From NCBI GenBank assembly GCA_947561715.1, contig OX387199.1, positions 22,139,001 through 22,203,000 on the forward strand: 64,000 bases of DNA. Direction: 5' to 3'. The translations under genes and the position numbers were made by a program. Under the pieces are notes generated by a model. That model was not told where the DNA came from and searched no databases. It was given only the letters and a program-made list of their open reading frames with translations. Every line of letters begins with the position of its first letter. The first letter of the stretch is position 1. Positions 11,508-22,669 of the stretch are shown piece by piece. The stretch comes from Ascidia mentula (lineage: Eukaryota > Chordata > Ascidiacea > Phlebobranchia > Ascidiidae).

Positions 11508-12117
11508 ATGAACAAAATCTTCACCTCCTGCATCCTTCTCCTCCTCATCAGTACCAACGTCGTCATGACATTCCCAGGTGAGGTTGATTTTGAGTTCCAT
11601 TTTGCGGGAGTTTTGTACACTTTGTTACGATAGGAGTTGGTTTAAACCTGAATTTTAAAGATGGTTGTTGGTTTCTTTAACTAAATATATTCGGGATAAT
11701 TATTTTTGGAACTGAACACGTGCGTCTCATGACACACGATTATTTGTTGTTAGTTTCAATTACTTTATTCCTTTTGCATATGAGCAAACGATAACCAAAA
11801 CACATGAGGCATTGCCGTATGGTGAGCGAGATATCGTGAATCCCTGAAAATTGCATTATAAAAATCTACGTTAAGTAAAGAAATGGAGTGAAGAAAAAAA
11901 TCAAGTGGTTATTTATTTTCCAGGAATGTCATGTGATTTCATCAAGCCCCCAGAGATATTACGTGGATATTACTGCACAGATGGGAGTTCACCGGATTGT
12001 CGTTCTGAAGCAATTTGCGAACCCAAGCTTCCATTCGGTCAACGACAACCTCACTACTGTTGTTTGTGTCTGGAGAGTAGGAGCTTTTGCTTAAGTAAAC
12101 CCAAAATTTGTGAATAA
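11508..12117 (+). CDS. Small cysteine-rich secreted peptide (unknown)
   Basis: Two exons, 11508-11577 and 11924-12117, are joined in phase (CCA G|GA ATG) and encode 87 aa. The first exon is almost entirely a signal peptide: MNK followed by a hydrophobic run (SCILLLLISTNVVM) and a likely cleavage region near TFPG. The mature part of about 64-68 aa has nine cysteines, including a CC pair in YCCLCLES, and is otherwise polar with prolines near the start. A polyadenylation signal AATAAA follows at 12123-12128, six bases after the stop. The splice sites (CAG|GTGAGG and TTTTCCAG|G) are strong. I cannot assign a known family; spacing of the cysteines does not match a motif I know. An odd cysteine number suggests dimerisation or a free thiol. 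It is probably a secreted defence or signalling peptide, which is inference only. Confidence 0.75.
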
Positions 12118-12122
12118 CCTGG

Positions 12123-12128
12123 AATAAA
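12123..12128 (+). terminator. Polyadenylation signal of the cysteine-rich peptide gene
   Basis: Canonical AATAAA hexamer directly after the stop codon at 12115-12117. Confidence 0.6.
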
Positions 12129-13190
12129 TCGCCTTCTGTTACAAAAATACCTGAACTGACTTGATCACGTTTTAACGGGCTGCACAAAAGATGGTTTTAT
12201 TTCCTTTCGTAAGTGTTAATGTTCTTAACCGTTAAAACAGTTCCATTGCGAATGCCAGCAAGCACTTAATTCAAATTCTTCTGGCCAAAAACTATAATAG
12301 TACATATATTTTATTCGGTATATACCATATCGTTATACTTAAAACGCTCAAAACGAATCAACGGTACATTAACGTCCACAACAATCCTGACAGAAGTTTT
12401 TGTTGAAATAATTTCAAATACCATAGTTGTAATTGGTAATTTATTATTATTTTGCTTGTTCACAAAGTGAGTCCAAACTGATCATTCATCAGTCTGTTGA
12501 AGTTCATTCAAACTTTTTATGCAGATGCAATTTCCCGTGGTCACGACATTCCGGAACAATAATGCTTTGAAAGTCAATTTAAAGCGTTCCGCATTGCTTA
12601 GCAACAGTGCTTGTCAATAAACAACAGTGGCATGGTTTGTTTGAATTTGCTTCAGTCATTTGCACAGAGGCCAGCATTAACTCATCGCAACCTTTCGCAT
12701 TCAGTATCAGATTGAATTTACAGTTGTTCAGTCGGACTTTGGAATGAATCCAATGTCCAAAGGTAATGCAACCTCCACTGCATATGTAATGATTCACTTT
12801 AAATTCCGCTGCATCCGTTTGAGACTTTAGACTTCCGTTCCGGTTCGCTAGGTTTGTTCATTGTACCGACCTTAGAATTTCCGCAGATCGATCGAATGTT
12901 GCACTGATGTGGTCACAGGATGTTAAGTTCAAAGTTTTTGTCACAAACGTCACAAATAAATAAGATTCTCTGTCGCGTCACGAGTGATGACGTCATGGAT
13001 CGATCTACAGTCCTTTTCCAATCGAGGGAAAAGGTTACACCGTATCGAAAACATCAAATATTTACTGCACAATATTCTGTTTGCAGTCAGTTATACAAAC
13101 AACCAATATTACTTCAATACATCATAAAAATATTGCTGTAAAGAGCGCAAATCAACCGTGTTATGTTTTTCTGTGGGGTTGCAGATCGTT
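12129..13190. other. Gene-free spacer between the peptide gene and the receptor 3' end
   Basis: No gene or repeat recognised. It should hold the 3' untranslated regions of two convergent genes, the plus-strand peptide gene and the minus-strand receptor gene. Confidence 0.4.
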
Positions 13191-16100
13191 TTAAACTTGG
13201 GCGGTTTGAAAACCCGTGCTTTGGGTTCTCGGTTGCCTGGACAACTTTGAGCTGACTTTGTGAACCACATTCTTGCGCAATTTATCCAAAGCGGTGGAGT
13301 ATATGAGAGGGTTGATGGCGCTGTTAATGGGAAGCAGAATAACTGCCGACACGACGTAAGCCACAGAGGGCAAAGTGAAACCGGTGAAATGGAGGAAAGT
13401 CATCAGGGAAAGTGGAATCCAGCTACAGAAGTCGGTGAGAATGAGGATTATGATTTTGTTCTGCATATCTGCAACACAACGGGAAGATACATAGATGTGA
13501 CAAAATGGGAGGCGGTTATTTCGGCTAGAATTTAAGTCATATTCACGTCATACAAATACAATGGTTTACGTACTTTGTGACGACTGACATAGAAATCTTA
13601 TTCACGCAACACTCGAATAAATTCGTGAAAAAATTTCATGTTATGGTAAACGTGGATATACGTAGAGCATGGAGGCGAGGCCGTTAAAATACCGAAAGAT
13701 GCATTTTTACTTTGGTATTTAAAAACGACAGCGCGCGCATTGGTGGTGTAATGATTTGTAGAAGAGGTGACTTGGTTTGCGGAGTTACTTTTCAGAACTA
13801 GTCAGTGAGGGTCTGTATATTATTGGATGACAGTCGACGAAGAAAGTTTTAATCAAACCTTTATTTTTCTTTGAAACTCGTGCATTCTGACCATGGTTGA
13901 CAATCCGCCCACTTTTGGTCGACTTTTTGTAGATGATAAAGTACGAGAAGGCAACGTACAAGAATGCGACGAAGTTAAAAGATATAATAGACATCGTATA
14001 ACTCCACGCCTCATCCGACGAAGTGACGAACAATCTGCTTATGCACACACTGTTGCTGCTGTAGTATCTAAAATTGAAAAGGCCATTTTTCTTTTACAGA
14101 TGATATTTCAGGACGTTCCAAGAGAAAGAAATACAAAGAAATTGAACTGTTGGATAGAAGATAAACAGAATAAAAAAAATATTTTGCTTCGGTAAAGAAT
14201 TCACGTGATTTCATACAATCGGGTTTTACATGGTTGAAGCAGTTAGGCAGAGTCCATAACACAAGCTTTGCACGGGAGGATTCTGCTGGCTCGCGAGCCT
14301 ACGCTACCGATAAAGGAACAACGAATTCACCAAATCGTGTGTGTGTGGAAACAAACTTGGACTCGTCGTACCCGAAATATCCTTTCGGCTTATCCAGTAT
14401 ATGGTATCCACCTCGGATGAGCACATGGTAAAGATCCAACCATGACGTAGCAAGGTTTGTTTGTTTCCAGGCGGAAGTGACGTCGGTGTGGTTTACGTCG
14501 GGATAAAACTCCACCACTCGCTTCACAAAAGTTTTCATGTCTGTATAGAAACAAAAGTTAGCGTTTGTAAATTCTAACGAATACAAATTTGAAAGCACAC
14601 AACAATGTGTTACGGAACAGTGGGAGAAATTTGTTTGATGCTTATGTAAAGAACTATACTTCTAACTTACAACAAGCAGCTTAACAATGGAAAGAATAAT
14701 TTTATTCATTGCCATAAAGTTTCGCCACTTTTACGTAAACGCTTTGCCATTAAATTCATCAATAATTTGGGTGAAATCCACTTGCAAAACTACAACTTTG
14801 GTCAGAATATTTTACCGGAAAAATCGACCGTGACGTCACGAAAGAACAAATTTTTTTCGACCCAAGCTTTGGCGCCACCATCACTCCAAGGGCAACACAT
14901 GTCCCACTGGACCGCCACGAGAGGTCGCTGTTGCAGTATTCCCCCGAGTAATGAACCCCCACTGATCCAAGTATGATGAGGTAAACTCCCATGAGAAAAT
15001 CTGAGGCACTGAGATTGAACACTAGAATGTGATTGGCGCGCGACGATGCGTGACCACCACGTGACTGCCTTGCCGGTTTTATTTCTTTTAACATCACCAT
15101 CTGCAAAAATTGTTGTATTTGTTTTTTCGAATTATACTTAATGGGATACAGACTTTAACGGCCCAGTAAATATGTAAGGTGCACGCTCAAATGGATTAAA
15201 AAGAACTTATTTATTAAAGTAAGCACTTCGCACCAGAAGAAATCCATTGAGTGTTATAATATTTCATGAAAGAATATTTGAGCATTTGTTTCGAGATACA
15301 GACAATATTCAATGTCGTGTTCTGTGACGTGTTTCTACAGCCGTAAGGCGAACACTTAGTTTTCTGAGTAAGCAGACTAAAGTCGAAACCAGAGTCAGAC
15401 TTTATCAGATAAAACCTTAATACTTTCCATGTTGCCTAAACTTGCTGCAAGTCCCATGATCCACACAGCTCCACGTAACAAAGGGTTCGCGATTAATTCG
15501 TATCTCGATGAAAACGACATTCCACTTGATGACGTCACCGAGGGACATTCGTCACTCCAGTCACTGCAATCTCCGACGCCATTGAATTTCTACACAGTAG
15601 TTTGAATCTTGTTACTAAGAACAATCCACCACCATGAAGATTTATGTTTGAAAAAAGAACTGCAAATGTTCCGGTTTTCGCTTCGAAAAATGGCAACTAG
15701 GGAACGTCCCTCGGAGAAATTAGAAACAATGTTCATTGATAAAAATATCACCTCATACCAGTTTTTTCGGCACAAATAGAGGTTTTCCACTTTCGCAATA
15801 AAACCTTCCGTCGTGTGAGCATCCCAGTTCATCCTCCGACCTATCACAGTTTATCTGACCGTCGCCAATTTGATGCTTGCCGATTGAAAGCTGACAGAAA
15901 AGAAAACAGAAAATTATTAATAATTTGTGATGGAAATCAATTTCAAAGTTTTTAGACAGGTTATTTAATAACTTGACTGTGAAGTTTCCACGTGTGTCCA
16001 CGCAGAAGAATTGTTATTGGAATAAGGTTAAAGGTTGAAAGCGTTTTTGAAAAAAAGCGTAATTGAAAAAAGTCGGAGGAAAAAGTGGCTGATCCAGCTA

Positions 16101-19100
16101 AGCTGCAATACCTGGCTGCCAAGCCTGTGAACCTAATGATCGCGATACGATAGCTGTGATTGCCAAGAAGGACCTGCGCAGTGGGGCGATTCAGTCAATC
16201 ATGCCAATGCATGAAATATTACTGCGTAATGAAAAACAAATTACTATTTTGAAACAAACATTAATTAAAACAATGACACTTTTGTGTTACACCGTACTGG
16301 CTTGCTCAAGTTCCTGCTTCCATGCATCATAAAGTGCACTTCAACGCTAGTATACAATTTAGGAACCTTCGGATTTAACTAATTACTCACTGCAGCGCCA
16401 CCAAGCGACTGGCAATGCATACGACCTGGGCACAATACTCTATTTTCGTCACTTCCGTCCACGCAGTCGACGAAACCATCCCATACTTTCAGTTGATCGA
16501 TGCTGACGTAGCCGTCCATTGTGTTGCAAGCGAACTTCGACGTGCAGATCGTCGGGTCTTCATCGTGGTAAACGTAAACGTCGTTAAAGTAAGCGTGGTT
16601 GCATTCAATGAGTCCGTTGCATAGGTTAGGTTTAACGTGATCTGGGAAAAAGAAGGTTTGATAAGAAACGTGTCGAAAGTTGAGTCCCTCAGAAATTACA
16701 ACATGTCTGTCATCAGAACCACGAGCAAAGAACCTTGTTTTTTTCATTAACTGTAATTCTGTGCAGTTTTCAATTAAGTCGGTCAAACGTTTTAAACACT
16801 ATACCGTGTTCATCAACAACAAAGGAGTCGTTTGGTATTTGTTTTATTTAAGTTTTTTTCGAAGTTGCGTTTTGGAAGTTTCGAACTAAATATCGGTCAG
16901 GGTTATTAGTAAATGTTTCACAAAAATGCCATAAAATTAAATGACGGAAATGCTGCCGCCAATTCCCAGATTGGACAAAATGCCCCAATCGTGTTCAAGT
17001 TCATTTGAGGGTTATGAAAATCACTTTAGCGCCCAAAGTGAAGAGCGCAGTTAAGTCCCTGAGAAAATACTACTCGGTAGTTTCCATGCAAATATTGTGG
17101 CATGATTGCTAGTATAAATTCATTCGAGCAAATAGAGAAACATGATTATAAAATGTTATAAATTCACATTGTTGCTGTCCCACTTGTATCAAGTACACCA
17201 GAATGGTTTATTAACAGCTACAGTACAGCTAATGCAACATGGTCACTTACAGTCGCTGCATTCAAACAGTGGAACCAGATGTTGATCCCTGCATCCAGTT
17301 TTAATTTCGGGTTTGGACGAATTTCTTGTAAATTTCTCACAAACTTCCGTACACTCGTCCTCGGCCGGTGAATTGTAATCTCTCCGACTTCCAGATAAAA
17401 TTACGCATTCGCTTCTTCCATCGCAGAAAATGGCTGTTTTCTGCTCGCAAGTTTCGGATGCCAAATGACTGCATCTAGTCAACAAATTCAATTTTACTGC
17501 ACAAAAACTTGAAAACAACCTCTCATATACGCGTATAGTTTCAAATATTACTAAAATGACTTTGTGTCAACGCTTCTATTTTTTTAAGAACTGATGATGA
17601 GAAACATGTTTTATTTTATATTGAACCAAAGTCAAAATAAAAGCATGAGGTTGCTATGGTGAGTGGTTGTACACAAGCTCCATCGAACAAAAAATAGTTG
17701 AAAATTTATGTTTTTTGCGTAACTGACTCAGAGATTTGTACACACAAATTTTCACAACAGTCATGCAAAACATAAATTTTAAACCATTTTCTTGTACCTA
17801 CCTTGTAACTTGTACCCAGTTTTAACAATGATGTTTTAAATTTCAATTTACCGGCATAGTTTTCCTGGCACTGTTTGGTTTCCACAAGGAGCTGTTCCAC
17901 TGCATAGATCCGACCTGAAACACAACATGCATTTATATTATGTAGTTTACAACTCTTGCTATGGCTTACAGTTCGTCCGATCCATCGTTGCAATCCACAA
18001 TTCCGTCGCAGACTTGACGAGTGTCAACACACAATCCACTTCCACAATCACCTCCGTTGCATCTGGATACGCTTTGTTGGGAGATGACGCTGAATGGAAG
18101 CGTTTGTGTCAACTAAGGTTAAATATATGAAATGAGCTCGTCATCGTTTGCAGTGGATTGTGACAACATACAGAACCACGTGAACATACAGTTGAGGACT
18201 TTGGTTATTGCTTGGATGTTGGTGGTGTTGTACACAGATCATGTCAAAAAACTATATTGGACTTGAGCATGTTCCAAACGGGTAGAAACCGATGTTACAT
18301 TTCGCGTTGCAACCAATGCAAGCTAAATTTTTCGTCACAAGCCAAACCAGACTAGTTATAAACGTCGAAGTCTTGCAACACAACATTTTTTACACCAGGG
18401 GTTCTAAGACCTTTTAGGGCCACGACACACGGTTTAAGAAACCCCGGTCTACACCATGGCCCAGTTTGATTATTATTAACTGCCCATAGTAATCATTCAA
18501 AATGCTATAGATTTGTTGAGATATGAGAGTTCTTACTGTGGTTGTAACTTCACAGAGTTTAGGAAGTTGACCTTCACACAAGCATTCGTCACTCATGTCG
18601 TAACAATCTATGACGTCATCGCATACGCTGGTTTTAGGAATGATGAGGTCATCATATAGGCAGTGGAAGCACAGGGAGCGATTGAACTGGGCCCACATCG
18701 ATGATCGAATGTCGCTGTGGAAAAAATCGAGATGTGTTGTTTTGTTACAATTTGGAGAAATACAATTTGGTATTATTTGTGTGCGGCCACTTTTTTGGTG
18801 CCACGAAAACATAAGTTTTTAAATTCTTCCCACTTTTGTTCGCCTAAAAGGAAGTTAAATAGCGTTCACTTTAAATGGAAACAAAATTATTTTAGATATT
18901 TAGTTTGAAGTATTGATGGCAGACCCCACAAGAAACAACAACATTTGAAGCAAATTACTTCGGATTGTCGGTGAGAAGTCCTTCGTTGTCAAGGAAACAA
19001 AGGTCACTCCCGTCATCGCAGTCTTTTACTCCGTACCACAGAAACATCTGAGGCAAGTTGCAATCACTGCCCTTCCGCGTGCATTTGAACCCGTGCCCGT

Positions 19101-22100
19101 TCTGCCATCGGAGGTGGGACGAGCAATCGTTGCAGGTATCATCATCACAGATGGTGGATCGATGGAGGCAGGTGGAGTCGGGACAACGGAAGTGCGTCGG
19201 GCATTCCATGTCGCACGGGACGCCAGGGTTACAAGGGTGGACGAGGGAATCGCACAACTGACGTTTGGTTTTGTTGCAGTTCATGTTGGGGTCATCCGGG
19301 TTCAAATGGTTGTGACACGTGTTTGAATCGTCGAAACATTCGCAAGTTCGCACGAGGCTGAAAGACAAATAAGAAAATTATGTTTGTAAAAGTAGTAAAT
19401 AGGGCTCACAATTTGGAAAATGGTAATTGGTGAGCATATAATTCATACAACAGGAAGGGCCTTCAGTTTGCACTCAATGAATAAAGTTGACAAACAAACA
19501 GCATTTTAATAAAGGGTTAACCACTAGTGTCGCTGCAAAACCTGCTGTTTAAAGATCATATGCGCATTAAAATAGAATGAGAAAATTGCAATGTGGATTG
19601 CATGGCAACCATGTAACCCCTAAATACACATTCACTCCTAAATTCAAGACAATAAGAGACACTTAACTTCACGCCCACCTTGGGTTTGAGGCATATGACG
19701 TAGCAAGACGACACAAATCTGGGGTTTCCCCGCCACAAGAACATTCATCACTTAAGTCAGGGCAATCGATGACGTCATCACACACGCTTTTGCTTGAGAT
19801 TATCGTTGCGTTGTCGTGGCAACGGAAGCAAGCGGAATTGTTGAATTCGGCGAATATCGATTGTCTGACGTCGCTTCAAACAAAGTGATGTTTTACTTGT
19901 ATAACTTAATTCACAACAGAAACTTGTTGATTGTTGGTAATTATTCGGTCTAACCAAATCATATAAATACAGAATACCCTCATGGTACATTAGCACCCTT
20001 GCCTGAGCGTTAAAATGATTTTGCTGCATTAATTTAATAAACTTTAACCATTTAGAATTATATCTTGCGGCAATGTAAAAGTAATGGTAACCGGTAACTC
20101 CATTCACATTTAGATAAGGTTTGGTAACAAAAATGTGATTTCTATGTACCTGGGATTTCCCAATAAAACCGTGCTGTTATCCTGGTTTACGTAACACAAG
20201 TCTATTGCGTCATCACAGTCCGCAATCCCGTCGAATAACAAGATTTGTGGCAGAACACAAGATCCCCCGTTCCTCGCGCACTTGAAACCGTGTCCGTTGT
20301 TCCATCTCTGTGATGACGAACAATCGTTGCACACGTCACCGTCACACACGGTTGACCTTGGTAGACACGTCATATCCGGACACCGGAAGTGGGAGGGGCA
20401 GAGCATGTCGCAGGGAAAGTCTTGGTTGCATGAGTTCGACAGGTGGCAAGCTGGAGGTGAAGTTTGGGCGCACGTGGTTTTGTTGAGAGTTAAGATATTG
20501 TGACAAATTCCGTTCGAATCAAAGCAGTCGCATTTCTTTATCATTCTGCGAAGTAAAAACGTGTAGATGAGCAAAGTGGAGTCAATAATATGATTTCTGT
20601 GAGCTGCAGGCCAAGAAGAGTCGCACCAAGCTGCACTGATGAGACCTTATGGGTCGAAACAGTGGCCATCTGTATGCAGCTCACAGAAAAAACATGTTTA
20701 GTTGTGGATGAATTTTTACCGAGACATGCATAAATTTGCCGGTGAATAATACAGCATTACAAGTGAAATATTAATTTGTTGTAGACGACATCATTAATTT
20801 AATATTTTTGAACACATCTCAGCCAAATTTTTTTCTAATATGTTCCTGTATTCATATGTGATGTGACTGTCGCCATATTTAAAGAAACTGTTTTCAATTT
20901 TACGCTTGCTTCGACGCAAACCCGGTGACCCTTAGTTGAAACTTAGGCCGCTTATAAATCCACTTACGTCGGGTGTTCTTCATATTTGCTGACATAACCA
21001 CATATTCCTTGTGCTTCCTTCTCACATTGGCATTCGTCCTTCAGGTTGGGGCAGTCAACCTTCCCATCACACACGTTTAAACTCGATACGATCGTGTGTT
21101 GTTCGTCTCGACACGCGAAACATATGGTGGAGTTAAATGAGGACCCGGTTCGGTTTCTGACGTCTCTGTAAATAAATTGTTTTGTGTTTGCAAAACATTA
21201 TTAGTCAGTAAACTTTAAATTTGCAGTTATATCGTTCCAAGCCAACCAGTGGGCCCAAAGCGTTTTACATCACGAAAAAGCGAAATGCAAAAAATGCAAA
21301 GTACATTACAGAATCAAGCCCAAGTTAAACCATGAACACCATAATCACTAATACGTAACTTTTACACCCACTTATATATTTCATTACAAACACATTAAAC
21401 TTACCTTGGGTCACCATTCAGATTACTCCCACTTTGAACATAGCATAAATCCGAACCATCGTCACAGTCAGAAATTCCATCAAACAGAACGTTTTGTGGC
21501 AGATTGCATAACCTTCCATTTCTCAAACACTTAAACCCGTGTCCATTGTCAAACCTTCTAGAAGACGGACAATCGTTGCAGAATTCATCATCACACAATA
21601 AAGCTCTTTGGCGACAACTTCCGTCCGGACAGCGATAAAAATCTGGACACCAACCGTCGCACAGTGTTTTACCGATGCATTGGGTGTGGCCTCGACAAAA
21701 CTCAACACGACGAATCGCACATCTGAAATGCAACCCAGCAAACGGGGCAGTGAGCAACTGAAATGCAACGCAGGTTTTTAATTGTTCTGGAAATTATTCT
21801 AATATAAAAGCATTGACACATTTTCGTGTGTACTTGAATTAATACAATAACCAGTACATGTAGTTATTTACGGCGCTAACGCCTTGCAAACGCAATATAT
21901 TGACTTTCTGAATTTCTATCAAACCATGCCAGCAATTGGCAAAGTCTTATCGTAAGTGGAGAATACAGGACTGCACAAAAATAAATTAACTAAAACAAAT
22001 TTTGCATTGCTGTTGGATGGCTTAACTCAACCTACAGGCTTAACTCAACTTACAGTATAGTTAAACGTACATTAAATATTCTGAAGTAAGGTTGGTTTCG

Positions 22101-22669
22101 TCCGACACAATTTCTGGTTTTCTTTCGTCGCTTTTGTCTGGACAATCGGCGAAGTTGGAACAAAACCGATTTTGTAAAATTATTGTTCCGTCGTCGCAGA
22201 TAAAATTCGGTTTCCACTCTGTGGGGGTAAATAATGTAATCAACTCTATTAAGCAAGTTTGCATGAGTCGTACAACCATCTGGTCAAGCGCATAAAATAT
22301 ACAGCATTTTTTTTGAAAAACACGTTTTTCGAATATTTGATGACGCATGCAGTTTATAATATGAAACGTCTCCATTTTTTATCATAGGAATATTCCTGAC
22401 AGCCTCAGTAACTCAGTGTGTGTACTTCGTAAAAGAAAATTAAACGGATTAATTAAGAATCCCAAATCATGTTTGATCATAACCTTCAGAAAGAGTGACT
22501 CTGTGGTTTGGATATTTTTGTTCGAATTGATCACCAGACGATTTCCAAACCAGTCAGTTACATGTATAGATAAATAAGTTTAACCAATCACAAATCACAT
22601 ACCTGTAGACCTGGAGTTTTGAAAGCTGAGTAAAAGGAGCAGGATTAACAAAATGAGGGAGCCCATCAT
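13191..22669 (-). CDS. LDLa-module-rich leucine-rich-GPCR-like receptor (relaxin/GRL101 type)
   Basis: Minus-strand gene. Exons in transcript order: 22603-22669 (signal peptide MMGSLILLILLLLLSFQ), 22071-22218, 21405-21722, 20968-21165, 20150-20545, 19679-19873, 18959-19357, 18537-18714, 17970-18112, 17852-17914, 17251-17474, 16391-16641, 15759-15890, 15416-15589, 14879-15100, then about 13859-14058 and 13191-13468. Phases close across the first fifteen exons. The ectodomain is many LDL-receptor class A modules (CDDGSDLC, CDDVIDCPDLSDEC, DCVDGSDEN); I see no leucine-rich repeats. TM1 (NPLLRGAVWIMGLAASLGN), TM2 (NLSASDFLMGVYL), TM5 (AFLYVAFSYFIIY), TM6 (TDFCSWIP) and TM7 (LPINSAINPLIY) match relaxin-receptor or snail GRL101-type receptors. 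The TM3-TM4 exon is not found between 14059 and 14878, so the gene may be incomplete. Likely a plasma-membrane receptor. Confidence 0.82.
14059..14878 (-). other. Interval where the TM3-TM4 exon of the receptor should lie
   Basis: Between the TM2 exon and the TM5 exon I find no sequence resembling TM3 with a DRY-like motif or TM4. The minus strand instead has an exon-like ORF at 14299-14535, preceded by ATACAG, with an NHT glycosylation site and the string GYHILDKPKGYFGYDESKF. It does not look like a transmembrane segment. Joined directly after the phase-0 end at 14879 it would read ACA TGA and stop. Its origin is unknown. Confidence 0.5.
20629..20681 (+). ncRNA. Type I hammerhead ribozyme motif
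   Basis: All catalytic-core positions are present in order. Stem I 5' strand AGCTGCA is at 20629-20635. The CTGATGA box is at 20636-20642. Stem II GACC/GGTC (20643-20646 with 20652-20655) closes loop TTATG. The GAAA box is at 20656-20659. A short stem III ACAG/CTGT (20659-20662 with 20670-20673) closes a 7-base loop. The cleavage triplet GTA is at 20672-20674. Stem I 3' strand TGCAGCT is at 20675-20681. Short stem III with open stem I is the form known from animal genomes and some retroelements. It lies in an intron of the receptor gene, on the opposite strand. An upstream 12-base segment at 20597-20608 (CTGTGAGCTGCA) can also pair with TGCAGCTCACAG at 20675-20686 and would compete with stem I. 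Activity is untested. Confidence 0.8.
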
